Assembly (NCBI GenBank): GCA_945873625.1
Contig: CAMCDS010000004.1
Coordinates: 1-64,000, forward strand
Direction: 5' to 3'
Source of the DNA: an uncultured Porphyromonadaceae bacterium
Lineage (GTDB): Bacteria; Bacteroidota; Bacteroidia; Bacteroidales; Muribaculaceae
Length of the DNA: 64,000 nt
Shown: piece by piece, positions 24,535 to 33,316 of the stretch
Position numbering within the stretch: position 1 is the first letter of the stretch
Layout of the letters: every line of letters begins with the position of its first letter
Notes under the pieces: model-generated
Told to the model about the DNA's origin: nothing
Databases searched by the model: none
Seen by the model: only the letters and a program-made list of their open reading frames with translations
Program-made: the position numbers and the translations under genes

Positions 24535-25747
24535 TCCTTCGCTTTATGTCGGCTATTTCCTTCTGAATCCTGCGAGGCAGGCCCGGGCAGTCCTTATGGC
24601 ATCGCATCTCTTTGGAATACATGCGCGCGATGCAATAGTTGACGTGGTCGCAGTCGCATCTGTGGCGAGGGTCTTCGCGCAGGCGGTTGATGAAGTCGGG
24701 CTCGCGGAGCAGCGCGCGCCCCATCTGCACGAACTCAAACCCTTCGTCGAGCACCTTCTCGATACCCTCGCCGTCGACGGCACCGCCGACATATACCAGC
24801 GGCAGCTTCAGCTCCCGGCGGAACAGACGGGCGTCGGGGAGGAAGTAGAGGTCGGAATAAGGCTCGTTCCTGATCATCATGTGTCCGGCCAGGCGCACGC
24901 CGTATTTGAGCCAGAGCTTCTTCATGTAGTATGTCATGGTGTAGATGGGCATCTCGCCACGCATCACGTACATCGGGGCTTTGCTCACGAAGCCGCCCGA
25001 AAGCACGAGCGCGTGGGCGCCGAGGCGTTCGAGCTCGCGTGCCACCTCAAGACACTCCTCTATCTCGAGTCCGCCCTTGAAGCCGTCGCGCATGTTGGTC
25101 TTCACGAGCACGCCCATGTCGGACCCGGCCGCCTTCATCACCTCTTCCATACACATGCGCATGAGAGTCATCCTCCTGTCGAGCGTACCTCCGAAGCGGT
25201 CGCGGCGGTGGTTGGTGTAGGGCGAGAGAAACTGCGAGATGAGGTATCCGTGGCCGGCATGCACCTCCACGCAGTCGAATCCGGCGTCGCGGGCGGTGCG
25301 GACGGCATCGCCGAAGGCTTGCGCTATGTCTTTGAGTTCGTCCTCGCGCAGCCCCCTGACGAACGTCGGGGAATAGAGGTTGAAGCCCGTGCACGCGCCT
25401 ACGGGCATGCACCCGGCAGTGGAGCGGTGGGTCATGTTGCCGCAATGGCCTATCTGTATTGAGGCCTTGGCTCCGGCGGCGTGTATGCCGTCGGTAATCT
25501 CGAGCAGAGGCTTCGTGATTTCAGGCCTTAGCCATATCTGGGTATCGAACGAGAGTGCCGACCGGCATATCCCGGCGTATGCGAGAGTGGTCATGCCTAC
25601 GCCGCCGCGTGCCACGGAGAGGTGATAGTCGCGCAGCATCGGGGTGGGGCCGTTGTTCTTCCCCATTCCCTCGAAGGCCGCAGAGCGGATCGACCGGTTG
25701 CGCAGCTCCACCGGTCCTATTCTGGCGGGAGTAAAAAGTTTCATCAT
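24518..25747 (-). CDS. NADH:flavin oxidoreductase, Old Yellow Enzyme family
   Basis: A 409-residue FMN enzyme that reduces activated C=C bonds. OYE hallmarks: the N-terminal LFTPARIGPVELRNRSIRSA, the catalytic-type pair in QIGHCGNMTHR, EVHAGHGYLISQFLSP followed by NHRRDRFGG, and the C-terminal FMN-phosphate region with GRALLREPDF. It lacks the extra NAD(P)-binding domains of BaiCD/BaiH-type enzymes. It ends in a cysteine cluster (CDCDHVNYC, then C and C in RCHKDC) that may bind an iron-sulphur cluster or metal. It lies 3 nt after the 5-alpha-reductase-like gene. In gut Bacteroidales, homologues next to a 5-alpha-reductase act on 3-oxo-delta4 steroids; that substrate is inferred here. Confidence 0.9.
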   Translation of the reverse strand: MMKLFTPARIGPVELRNRSIRSAAFEGMGKNNGPTPMLRDYHLSVARGGVGMTTLAYAGICRSALSFDTQIWLRPEITKPLLEITDGIHAAGAKASIQIGHCGNMTHRSTAGCMPVGACTGFNLYSPTFVRGLREDELKDIAQAFGDAVRTARDAGFDCVEVHAGHGYLISQFLSPYTNHRRDRFGGTLDRRMTLMRMCMEEVMKAAGSDMGVLVKTNMRDGFKGGLEIEECLEVARELERLGAHALVLSGGFVSKAPMYVMRGEMPIYTMTYYMKKLWLKYGVRLAGHMMIRNEPYSDLYFLPDARLFRRELKLPLVYVGGAVDGEGIEKVLDEGFEFVQMGRALLREPDFINRLREDPRHRCDCDHVNYCIARMYSKEMRCHKDCPGLPRRIQKEIADIKRRNGIED

Positions 25748-25750
25748 CGT

Positions 25751-26530
25751 TCAATAGATATAAGGTATTATGTATTTGCGGCGGAGCGAGGCGTATTCGC
25801 TTCCGAACTCTTCGATGTATCGCTCGTGGATGCGCATCGCGCGGGGCGCGAGGTTGGCGAATGTCCAGAGGGCGAAGACGGCGCCGGGCACGCTCCACGT
25901 CAGTATGGCGAAGCCCACCCATTCGGTAAACTCGCCGAAATAGTTGGCCGAGGTTACGTAGCGGTACATCCCTCCGCGCGGTATGTAGTGGCGCGTGTCG
26001 CCTGGCTTGCGGAGGCGGCGCACTATGCCGTCGCTCTGGATATTGATCCACATCCCGAGGAAGAACACAGCCGTGCCGAGGATGAAGAGCGGACTCGCCA
26101 GCCAGGAGGCGGGATAGCGTCCTTCCGGGGCGAGATAGAATATCCATCCCCCTATCATATAGGCGTTGAGGAGATTGAACACCACCCCCATGGCTATGAT
26201 GGCCAGCGGCATCTTCCCCTTGCCGCGGATGAGGGCGGGGAAAATGAACGAGCGCTGGAAATAATGGAGCAGGAAGAGCGAGACCATGACGGCCGGAGCC
26301 GCCTCGGCCCTGCGCGGACTCAGCAGCCAGAGCATGAGCATGGCGAAGAAGACCGGCGCCTCCATGAGCACCCATCCGGGGCGGTTGCCGACGGCGGGCC
26401 CCCACCGGCGGTTGTACATCATGCCGTAGCCGGCGGTCAGACGCTGCAATGCGATGAAGACGATGACGGCAAGCACCGACATCGCACCGACAATGCTCCA
26501 ATAAATCACGGGGTCGAAAATTCGTTCCAT
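25751..26530 (-). CDS. 3-oxo-5-alpha-steroid 4-dehydrogenase (steroid 5-alpha-reductase) family protein
   Basis: A polytopic inner-membrane protein of 259 residues, the usual length of eukaryotic SRD5A enzymes. The start at 26530 (or 26536) is fixed by the promoter at 26578-26609, which lies inside the longer frame. The C-terminal third matches the family closely: RGGMYRYVTSANYFGE, EWVGFAILTWSVPG, AMRIHERY and a KYIIPYIY end. N-terminal family sites are kept in part: Glu57 in VLMEAPVF and Tyr90 in HYFQRSF. The residue before Glu57 is Met where SRD5A enzymes have Gln, and a later Tyr is Phe97. It should reduce a conjugated C4-C5 double bond with NADPH. A fatty-acyl (TER-like) or other DUF1295 substrate cannot be excluded. 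Confidence 0.85.
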   Translation of the reverse strand: MERIFDPVIYWSIVGAMSVLAVIVFIALQRLTAGYGMMYNRRWGPAVGNRPGWVLMEAPVFFAMLMLWLLSPRRAEAAPAVMVSLFLLHYFQRSFIFPALIRGKGKMPLAIIAMGVVFNLLNAYMIGGWIFYLAPEGRYPASWLASPLFILGTAVFFLGMWINIQSDGIVRRLRKPGDTRHYIPRGGMYRYVTSANYFGEFTEWVGFAILTWSVPGAVFALWTFANLAPRAMRIHERYIEEFGSEYASLRRKYIIPYIY

Positions 26531-26577
26531 TACCATAAGCGGCCTGTCGGCAAGCCGGAGTGGCTTGCTTCGGCTCA

Positions 26578-26609
26578 CAAAAGTAGTAAAAAAGCAAGAT
26601 ACGCACAAA
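26578..26609 (-). promoter_or_regulatory. Promoter of the 5-alpha-reductase-OYE-SDR operon
   Basis: Minus-strand TTTG (26606-26609), 20 nt, TACTTTTG (26578-26585): a full match to the Bacteroidetes pattern. The leader of about 40 nt can form a small hairpin (GCAAGCC with GGCTTGC). It is divergent from the MATE promoter, 46 nt apart. Confidence 0.75.
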
Positions 26610-26655
26610 ACAAATTGTGCTTTTTCCGACACGATTGTCAAAAACAGAACCCCTA

Positions 26656-26687
26656 TTTGCCCACCTCGGCTATTTTTCGTAACTTTG
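26656..26687 (+). promoter_or_regulatory. Promoter of the MATE exporter gene
   Basis: TTTG (26656-26659), 20 nt, TAACTTTG (26680-26687), a textbook Bacteroidetes promoter, with a short leader to the ATG at 26707. Confidence 0.78.
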
Positions 26688-26706
26688 CAGGATTTAGTAA
26701 CCACAC

Positions 26707-28074
26707 ATGAAAGCCATTAAAGCCATTCCCGACACATACAAGAGCGAATACAGGCAGCTTCTGAGCCTCGGCGCCCCCGTGCTGGTAACGCAGGCGGGCA
26801 TCATAGTGGTGAGCTTCGCCGACACCATGATGGTCGGCGCGCACTCCACCGACGAGCTGGCCGCCGCCGCTTTCGTCAACTCCCTCTTCGTGGTGGCGAC
26901 CGTGATGATGATAGGCTTCGCCGCCGGCATGATACCGCTGGTCGGCGCCCTGTTCGGACGCGGCGACAGCCGCGGACTCGGACGCATGCTCCGCGCCGGC
27001 CTGCAGGTCAACGTGCTCGTGGCCGCCGTCTTCACCCTGCTCATGGCGGGTCTCTACTTCCACCTCGACAAGTTCGGTCAGCCCGAGGAGATAATGCCGC
27101 TCGTGCGCCCCTACTATCTAACCGTGCTCTCGACGCTGCTGCCCATGTCGGTGTTCAACACCTTCCAGCAGACCTCCAACGCCCTCAACTCCACCAAGAT
27201 GCCGATGTGGATAATACTCGGCGCCAACGTGATGAACATCTGCGGCAACTACGTGCTGATATTCGGCCACTTCGGACTTCCGGAGATGGGACTCACCGGA
27301 GCCGGCGTCTCGACGCTCGCGGCCCGCTTATCGGGAGCCGCGGCCATCTCCGTCGTGTTCAGCCGCGGACGCCGCTATGCCCCCTACATGGAGGCCTTCC
27401 GCGGAGCCTGCTATCTGCGCAGCGACCGACGCAAGATATGGACCACATCCTATCCCGTCATGATCCAGAACGGCATCGAATGTGCGCTCTGGACGCTCGG
27501 AGCCGTGGTGTGCGGATGGTTCGGCAAGATTCAGCTTGCGGCCTATCAGGTGGTCAACACCATGTCGCAGCTCGGCTTCATGACCTACATCAGCTTCGGA
27601 GTGGCCACCTCGATACGCGTGGCCAACTTCATGGGTGTCGGCAACTATGCGGGCATCCGCCGCAGCGCCTCGGCCGGTCTCCACATCACCCTGCTGCTGG
27701 CCACCCTCGCCTCGGCCATCTTCATCTTCTTCGGCAAGGGAATCATCGGCCTCTTCACGCCCGACACGCTCGTGATAGCCGTGGCCCACACGCTGATAGT
27801 GCCGCTGGTGCTCTACCAGTATGGCGACGCCGTGCAGCTCACCTACGCCAACGCCCTGCGCGGCACCGGCTTCGTGCAGCCGCTGCTGTGGGTGGCGATA
27901 GCGGCCTATATCGTCGTCGGCGTGCCCTCGATGCTCTTCCTGGCCGACACGCTCGGCCTTGAGGGAGTACGCGTCTACTATAGTTTCTCGGCCGCCCTGA
28001 TAGTGGCCTCGGTGCTCCTCTGGCTGTCGTTCAGGCGTGCCGTGGCGCGCAGCGAAAGCCTCCGCGAAGGGTAA
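26707..28074 (+). CDS. MATE-family multidrug/organic-cation efflux transporter
   Basis: A 455-residue inner-membrane protein with about twelve hydrophobic segments. MATE features are GAPVLVTQAGIIVVSFADTMMVG near the N-terminus and the related second half (QNGIECALWTLGAVVCGWFG). It exports cationic or lipophilic compounds by Na+ or H+ antiport. It is divergent from the steroid-reductase-like operon, with promoters 46 nt apart, which allows shared control. Export of products of that operon is possible but only inferred. Confidence 0.92.
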   Translation: MKAIKAIPDTYKSEYRQLLSLGAPVLVTQAGIIVVSFADTMMVGAHSTDELAAAAFVNSLFVVATVMMIGFAAGMIPLVGALFGRGDSRGLGRMLRAGLQVNVLVAAVFTLLMAGLYFHLDKFGQPEEIMPLVRPYYLTVLSTLLPMSVFNTFQQTSNALNSTKMPMWIILGANVMNICGNYVLIFGHFGLPEMGLTGAGVSTLAARLSGAAAISVVFSRGRRYAPYMEAFRGACYLRSDRRKIWTTSYPVMIQNGIECALWTLGAVVCGWFGKIQLAAYQVVNTMSQLGFMTYISFGVATSIRVANFMGVGNYAGIRRSASAGLHITLLLATLASAIFIFFGKGIIGLFTPDTLVIAVAHTLIVPLVLYQYGDAVQLTYANALRGTGFVQPLLWVAIAAYIVVGVPSMLFLADTLGLEGVRVYYSFSAALIVASVLLWLSFRRAVARSESLREG

Positions 28075-28158
28075 AGCCGAGCCGGCCGTTTCAGAAACAT
28101 CTGACTTGCAGCAGATTCCACGATTTATCGACAGTTTAAGACACTTTAAGATAAAAAA

Positions 28159-28190
28159 TTGTGAAATCTCGCCAAAAAATTGTTACTTTG
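28159..28190 (+). promoter_or_regulatory. Promoter of the parA operon
   Basis: TTG (28159-28161), 21 nt, TTACTTTG (28183-28190), with one mismatch to TAnnTTTG. It sits inside the longest parA frame, so the true parA start is the ATG at 28243, about 50 nt downstream. Confidence 0.6.
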
Positions 28191-28242
28191 CACCCCGAAA
28201 TCACGCGGCAAGCGAAAGCAACCGCCGCCTCAACATATAGAA

Positions 28243-29031
28243 ATGGGTAAAATAATTGCAATCGCCAACCAAAAGGGTGGAGTCGGAAAGACGACAACTG
28301 CCTTCAACCTGGGCTCATGTCTGGCTCTTGAAGGGAAGAAAGTGCTCCTCGTCGACGCCGACCCGCAGGCCAACGCCACCTCGGGCATGGGTCTTGATCC
28401 GCGCGGCGACCAACCGTCGATATATGAATGTCTCGTAGACGGTTACCCTGCCGACGCCTCCGTGCAGCACACCTGCATCGAGGGTCTCGACATGATCACC
28501 TCCCGAATCGACCTGGTGGGCGCCGAACTGGAGCTCACCAACCGCCGCGACCGCGAGCGTGCCCTGACGGCAGTGCTCGCCCCGGTGCGCGACGCCTACG
28601 ACTACATACTCATCGACTGCTCTCCCTCGCTCGGAATAATCACCGTCAACGCCCTGACGGCCGCCGACTCGGTGATAATACCCGTGCAGTCGGAGTATTT
28701 CGCACTCGAAGGAATCTCCCAGCTGCTCAACACCATAAGAATAATCAAAAACCGCCTCAAGCCCTCGCTCGAAATCGAAGGATTCCTGCTGACGATGTAC
28801 GACGCACGCCTGCGTCTGGCCAACCGCATCTACGAGGAGCTCACAGGCCATTTCGGCGACATGGTGTTCTCGACGGTGATTCCGCGCAACATCAAGCTCT
28901 CCGAATCGCCGAGCCACGGTCTCCCCGTAATCCTCTACGACCCCGACTCGCGCGGCTCGATAGCCTACACCCAGCTCGCCCGCGAACTGATAGCCCAGAA
29001 CAGGCGCAAGTCGGCTCCGACGGCCAAATGA
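28243..29031 (+). CDS. parA: Chromosome-partitioning ATPase ParA (Soj)
   Basis: A 262-residue deviant-Walker ATPase that moves ParB-parS complexes over the nucleoid. It begins MGKIIAIANQKGGVGKTTTA (deviant Walker A KGGVGKTT), with VDADPQAN and LIDCSPSLG as the other nucleotide sites. The start is placed at 28243 because the promoter lies inside the longer frame. parB follows 54 nt downstream. Both are chromosomal-type genes heading a long same-strand gene run with cell-envelope genes. Confidence 0.97.
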   Translation: MGKIIAIANQKGGVGKTTTAFNLGSCLALEGKKVLLVDADPQANATSGMGLDPRGDQPSIYECLVDGYPADASVQHTCIEGLDMITSRIDLVGAELELTNRRDRERALTAVLAPVRDAYDYILIDCSPSLGIITVNALTAADSVIIPVQSEYFALEGISQLLNTIRIIKNRLKPSLEIEGFLLTMYDARLRLANRIYEELTGHFGDMVFSTVIPRNIKLSESPSHGLPVILYDPDSRGSIAYTQLARELIAQNRRKSAPTAK

Positions 29032-29085
29032 CACCAACGTATGCGGGGTGCATAACCCCCGACTTACACCCTGACACTGACTGAC

Positions 29086-29949
29086 ATGAACATACGACGC
29101 AACGCCCTGGGCCGCGGACTCGACTCGCTCATCCCCATGGGCGACGTGCAGACCGACGGATCTTCGGCCATCAACGAAATAGAGGTTTCGCTCATACACC
29201 CCAACCCCGACCAGCCCCGCTCGAACTTCGACGCCGAGGCCCTCGAGGAGCTCGCGGCATCAATCCGCGAGCTGGGCGTCATACAGCCCCTCTCGCTCCG
29301 CACCACCCCCGACGGCACCTACCAGATAATAGCCGGCGAACGCCGCTGGCGGGCCGCGCGAATGGCCGGGCTCATCACCGTGCCAGCCTACGTGCGCACG
29401 GCAAGCGACTCGGAGGTTACCGAAATGGCGCTCATCGAGAACATTCAGCGCGAAGACCTCAACGCCATCGAGGTGGCCCTCGCCTTCCGGAAACTCATCG
29501 ACACCTACAACCTCACCCAGGACCGCCTGTCGGAACGCCTCGGAAAGAAACGCGCCACTATCGCCAACCACCTCCGCCTGCTCAAGCTCCCCGCCGAGAT
29601 ACAGCTCGGACTGCGCGACCGCAAGATAGACATGGGTCACGCACGCGCCCTCCTGGCCATCGACGACACCAAGATGCGCCTCAAAATCTACAACCGCATC
29701 CTCGAGCAGGGTCTCAGCGTGCGCCGCGTGGAGCAGCTGGCCCAGCAGATTGCCAAAGGGGAGACCGAAAAGGAACCGAAAGCCTCGGCCTCGACCGGCA
29801 ACGACGCCTTCCAGCGTCAGCTCTCCAACTATTTCCCCACCCCGGTGAAATTCTCGCGCAACGCCTCGGGCAAAGGCTCGATCACACTCCGGTTTGACAA
29901 CGACGACCAGCTGCAACGCCTCGTGGAGCTCTTCGAGCGTCTGAAATGA
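29086..29949 (+). CDS. parB: Chromosome-partitioning protein ParB (Spo0J)
   Basis: A 287-residue DNA-binding CTPase. The N-terminal ParB/Srx domain carries the CTP-binding GERRWRAA and NIQREDLN motifs. The central HTH (about 140-175, LSERLGKKRATIANHLRLLKLP) recognises parS. The C-terminal dimer domain ends DNDDQLQRLVELFERLK. It follows parA. No parS-like 16-bp palindrome was noticed nearby, though the sequence was not searched exhaustively. Confidence 0.97.
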   Translation: MNIRRNALGRGLDSLIPMGDVQTDGSSAINEIEVSLIHPNPDQPRSNFDAEALEELAASIRELGVIQPLSLRTTPDGTYQIIAGERRWRAARMAGLITVPAYVRTASDSEVTEMALIENIQREDLNAIEVALAFRKLIDTYNLTQDRLSERLGKKRATIANHLRLLKLPAEIQLGLRDRKIDMGHARALLAIDDTKMRLKIYNRILEQGLSVRRVEQLAQQIAKGETEKEPKASASTGNDAFQRQLSNYFPTPVKFSRNASGKGSITLRFDNDDQLQRLVELFERLK

Positions 29950-29968
29950 GACATCCATAAGCCGACAA

Positions 29969-30793
29969 ATGACAGAAAAGCGACATACCTCAGCCCGCTC
30001 CTCACGCCCCGACCGCCTGACCGCCATCCTGATAGTCGGGCTCGCGCTGCTGATGCTCCTCCCGCCCGAGGCGCTTCAGGCCGCCGTGGCCGCCTCCCGC
30101 TCCCTGCCCGAGCGGAGCGCGACGCCCATGTCCGCGCCGATGCAGATGCCGCAGGAGCCCGCAGCCGAGATGCCGCTCTCTCCCGACTCAACCGCCTACG
30201 CCGACGCCGAGCTGCTCGTGCGCGAGGAGGCTCCAGTCGACACCACGAAGACCATAGTCGCCGACCCGAACTCTCCTTACGGACTCGACGGCAAGATAAA
30301 GTTCAACCCCAGTCCGGAGCGTGCCGTATGGATGTCGGCCCTCTTCCCCGGACTCGGACAGATCTACAACCGCCGCTACTGGAAACTCCCGATCATAGTC
30401 GGCGGATTCATGGGCCTCGGCTACGCCACGTCGTGGAACAACTCGCAGCTCCAGGACTACGTGCAGGGCTACCGCGACCTGCTCGACAACGACCCGAGCA
30501 CCCGCTCCTACATGAATTTCTTTCCCCCAAATACCGACGAGAGCTCGCTCGACAAGAGCTGGCTCCAGTCTACCCTGCGCAGCCGGCGCAACTTCTACCG
30601 GCGCAACCGCGACCTCTGCATCATCTGCATCGTCGCCCTCTATCTCCTCTGCATGGTCGACGCATACGTCGACGCTTCGATGGCCCACTTCGACATCTCG
30701 CCCGACCTCTCGATGGATGTCGCCCCGGCGATGATAGTCTCCCCCTCCTCCCGGCGCCCCGCGCTCGGGCTGAACTGGGCCTTTACCTTCTAA
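29969..30793 (+). CDS. DUF5683 membrane protein
   Basis: A 274-residue protein with an N-terminal membrane segment (about 17-38), a Pro/Ala-rich linker, and the DUF5683 core (about 115-274): AVWMSALFPGLGQIYNRRYWKLP followed by hydrophobic segments and a second segment near IICIVALYLLCMVDAYVDA. Membership rests on the PGLGQIYN motif. It is 19 nt after parB and 13 nt before the transglycosylase gene, an arrangement found in other Bacteroidales. Function unknown; the context suggests envelope biogenesis. Confidence 0.82.
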   Translation: MTEKRHTSARSSRPDRLTAILIVGLALLMLLPPEALQAAVAASRSLPERSATPMSAPMQMPQEPAAEMPLSPDSTAYADAELLVREEAPVDTTKTIVADPNSPYGLDGKIKFNPSPERAVWMSALFPGLGQIYNRRYWKLPIIVGGFMGLGYATSWNNSQLQDYVQGYRDLLDNDPSTRSYMNFFPPNTDESSLDKSWLQSTLRSRRNFYRRNRDLCIICIVALYLLCMVDAYVDASMAHFDISPDLSMDVAPAMIVSPSSRRPALGLNWAFTF

Positions 30794-30806
30794 ACCGCCT
30801 CACACC

Positions 30807-32528
30807 ATGACGTTAAAATCAGTACTCACAACATCCCTCGCCGCAATGGCGCTTCTGGCCTCGGCGGCGCCGCAGTCGAAGAAAGGGAACGTGCTCGACA
30901 TCAAGGAGAGCATCACCGACAGTGAAATAGTATTCCCCGAAAGCTTCGAAACCGACACCCGAAAGCTGCTCGAAAGCTGGTATATGAAGAACTATACGGC
31001 CACCGACGACCGCTATCTCGGCTCAGACGTCAAGACCTCCGACGACGAGATTCGCGAACGCCTGGCCAAGCTGCCTACCGTCATCGAGATGCCCTTCAAC
31101 AGCGTGGTGCGCTCCTACATCGACCGATATACGCAGCAGGGACGCGCGCAGGTGGCCGCGATGCTCGGACTCTCGCTCTACTATATGCCCATCTTCGAGC
31201 AGGCACTCGAAGAGGCCGGTCTGCCCCTCGAACTCAAATACCTGCCGGTGGTGGAGTCGGCCCTCAACCCCAACGCCATATCGCGCCACGGAGCCACGGG
31301 CCTCTGGCAGTTCATGCTCGCCACAGGCAAGGGGCTCGACATGGAAATCAACTCGCTCGTCGACGAGAGGCGCGACCCCTACGTGTCGTCGAGAAAAGCC
31401 GCACGCTACCTCAAGGACCTCCATTCGAGCTACGGCGACTGGAACCTCGCCATCGCAGCCTACAACTGCGGACCGGGCGCCGTCAACAAGGCAATACGCC
31501 GCGCAGGCGACGGGAAGCAAGACTTCTGGTCGATCTACGAATACCTCTCACCCGAGACCCGCGGATATGTGCCGGCCTTCATCGCAGCCAACTACGTGAT
31601 GAACTATTATCCCAAACACGGCATCAATCCCGTGCTCCCCACCAAGCCGCTCGTTACCGACACGGTGGGAATCATCGACCGCATACACTTCAACCAGATA
31701 TCGAGCGTGCTCGACATCCCCGTCGACGAGCTCCGTCTGCTCAACCCGCAGTTCCGCGCCGACATCATCCCCGGCTCGGTCGAAAAGCCCTATATGCTTA
31801 TCCTCCCCTCGCAGCAGGTGCACGCCTATATCGTGAGCGAAGACCAGATAAAGGGCTTCGAGGCTGAGAAATACGCACGCCGCGAGACCGTAGAGCCGGG
31901 CGACCTCCCCTCAGAGGCCGTAACGGCCGCTTCGGAACTGACGGCCACTCCCGCCGCCGACCTGCTCACTGCCGCCGACAACGCTCCCGCCGAGGAGACA
32001 CTCTCGGCCGCACGCGCGGAGAGCCGTCCCGGTTCGGCAGCGCGCGGACGCTCCACGGTGCATAAGGTGGCCCCGGGCGAGACCCTCGCCTCGATAGCCG
32101 GCAAATACGGCGTGGCGGCTGCCGACATAAAGCGCTGGAACAACCTGCGCCGCAACTCGCTCAGGGTAGGGCAGAAGCTCCGCATCACAGGCACCGACAA
32201 CGAGCCGGCCGAGGAGATGGCGGCCCGCACCCCCGTCCACCGCTCGGAACGCGCCGCCGCTCCCGAACGCACGAAGTCGAAGAAAACCAAAGCCGCTAAG
32301 AAGCAGGAGGCCAAACCTACCTCCCACACCATCAAAAACGGCGAGAACCTGACCGTAATCGCCAAGAAATACGGCGTCAGCGTAGATGATCTGCGCAAAG
32401 CCAACGGCATGAAGGGGGACGACCTCCGCGCCGGAAAATCGATAAAGATTCCATCGAAGGCCTCCAAGGGTTCGAAGAAATCTAAAAAGAAAGGCTCTTC
32501 AAAGAAAGGAAAGAAGAGAAGAAGATAA
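30807..32528 (+). CDS. Membrane-bound lytic transglycosylase with two LysM domains (MltD-like)
   Basis: A 573-residue murein-cleaving enzyme, secreted or periplasmic (short N-terminal signal, LAAMALLASAAPQ). The SLT domain (about 135-260) has the catalytic Glu in PVVESALNPNAISRHGATGLWQFM and the typical IAAYNCGPGAVNKAIR. Two LysM peptidoglycan-binding modules follow at about 413-456 and 508-552 (HKVAPGETLASIAGKYGV; HTIKNGENLTVIAKKYGV). The C-terminus is a Lys/Ser-rich tail. It lies between DUF5683 and surE in a tight run. It opens the wall for growth or machinery insertion. Confidence 0.95.
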   Translation: MTLKSVLTTSLAAMALLASAAPQSKKGNVLDIKESITDSEIVFPESFETDTRKLLESWYMKNYTATDDRYLGSDVKTSDDEIRERLAKLPTVIEMPFNSVVRSYIDRYTQQGRAQVAAMLGLSLYYMPIFEQALEEAGLPLELKYLPVVESALNPNAISRHGATGLWQFMLATGKGLDMEINSLVDERRDPYVSSRKAARYLKDLHSSYGDWNLAIAAYNCGPGAVNKAIRRAGDGKQDFWSIYEYLSPETRGYVPAFIAANYVMNYYPKHGINPVLPTKPLVTDTVGIIDRIHFNQISSVLDIPVDELRLLNPQFRADIIPGSVEKPYMLILPSQQVHAYIVSEDQIKGFEAEKYARRETVEPGDLPSEAVTAASELTATPAADLLTAADNAPAEETLSAARAESRPGSAARGRSTVHKVAPGETLASIAGKYGVAAADIKRWNNLRRNSLRVGQKLRITGTDNEPAEEMAARTPVHRSERAAAPERTKSKKTKAAKKQEAKPTSHTIKNGENLTVIAKKYGVSVDDLRKANGMKGDDLRAGKSIKIPSKASKGSKKSKKKGSSKKGKKRRR

Positions 32529-32543
32529 TCCTGACCGACACAG

Positions 32544-33308
32544 ATGAAACCTCTTATACTGATCAGCAACGACGACGGCATCGAGGCCGCCGGAGTGCGC
32601 CGCCTCGTGGAATGGCTGTCGCCGATGGCCGACATAGTATGCGTGTGCCCCGACGGGCCGCGCTCGGCACAGTCGATGGCAATCACCGTCAACACGCCGC
32701 TGCGCGCCGAGCGGCTCCCCGACCTGCACGGAGCGCAAATGTTCAAAGTGAACGGCACCCCCGTGGATTGCATCAAGCTCTCGATGCACCGTCTCCTTGA
32801 CCGCCGCCCCGACATGATAGTGGCCGGCATCAACCACGGCTCAAACGCCGCCGTCAACGTGGTCTACTCCGGCACTATGGGCGCCACCATGGAGGGATGC
32901 ATCTTCGGCATCCCGTCGGTCGGCTTCTCACTCTGCGACCACGACCCGAACGCCGATTTCAGCCACTGCCGCGAATGGATCGAGAAGATTACGGCCGCCA
33001 CCCTCGCCAACGGCCTCCCCGAGGGGGTATGTCTCAACGTCAACTTCCCCAAGGAGCCGGCCATGCCGTCGCAGATGCGTGTGGTGAGGGCCGCCCGAGG
33101 GAAATGGAGCGACGAGTTCAAGGAATACATCGACCCGCACGGACGCCCCTTCTACTGGCTGCAGGGACGTTTCCTCAATGAGGAGCCGGAAGCGAAAGAC
33201 ACCGACGAATGGTGTCTGGCCCACGGCATCGTGTCGGTGGTGCCGACAATGGTCGACCGCACCTCGCCCGACGCCCCGTCGCTGCGCTGGCTCCGCTCCC
33301 TCAGCTGA
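32544..33308 (+). CDS. surE: 5'/3'-nucleotidase SurE
   Basis: A 254-residue metal-dependent phosphatase that removes phosphate from nucleoside monophosphates. Metal-site motif LISNDDGIEAAG at the N-terminus, then the PDGPRSAQSMAIT loop, NGTPVDCIKL and GINHGSNAA, all SurE signatures. It begins 15 nt after the transglycosylase stop and ends 8 nt before the GT117 start. Its length is normal for the family. Confidence 0.97.
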   Translation: MKPLILISNDDGIEAAGVRRLVEWLSPMADIVCVCPDGPRSAQSMAITVNTPLRAERLPDLHGAQMFKVNGTPVDCIKLSMHRLLDRRPDMIVAGINHGSNAAVNVVYSGTMGATMEGCIFGIPSVGFSLCDHDPNADFSHCREWIEKITAATLANGLPEGVCLNVNFPKEPAMPSQMRVVRAARGKWSDEFKEYIDPHGRPFYWLQGRFLNEEPEAKDTDEWCLAHGIVSVVPTMVDRTSPDAPSLRWLRSLS

Positions 33309-33316
33309 CACTGACG

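Noticed and set aside
26537-26704. Longer N-terminus of the 5-alpha-reductase-like protein
   Set aside because: It would include the operon's own promoter and the MATE promoter; the 259-residue form matches the usual family length.
28180-28242. Longer N-terminus of ParA
   Set aside because: The -7 box lies over these codons and the family starts directly with the MGKIIAIANQKGG segment.
33209-33316. Longer start of the GT117 gene overlapping surE
   Set aside because: The extra 36 codons are out-of-frame surE sequence; the ATG at 33317 follows the surE stop by 8 nt and precedes the first conserved segment.
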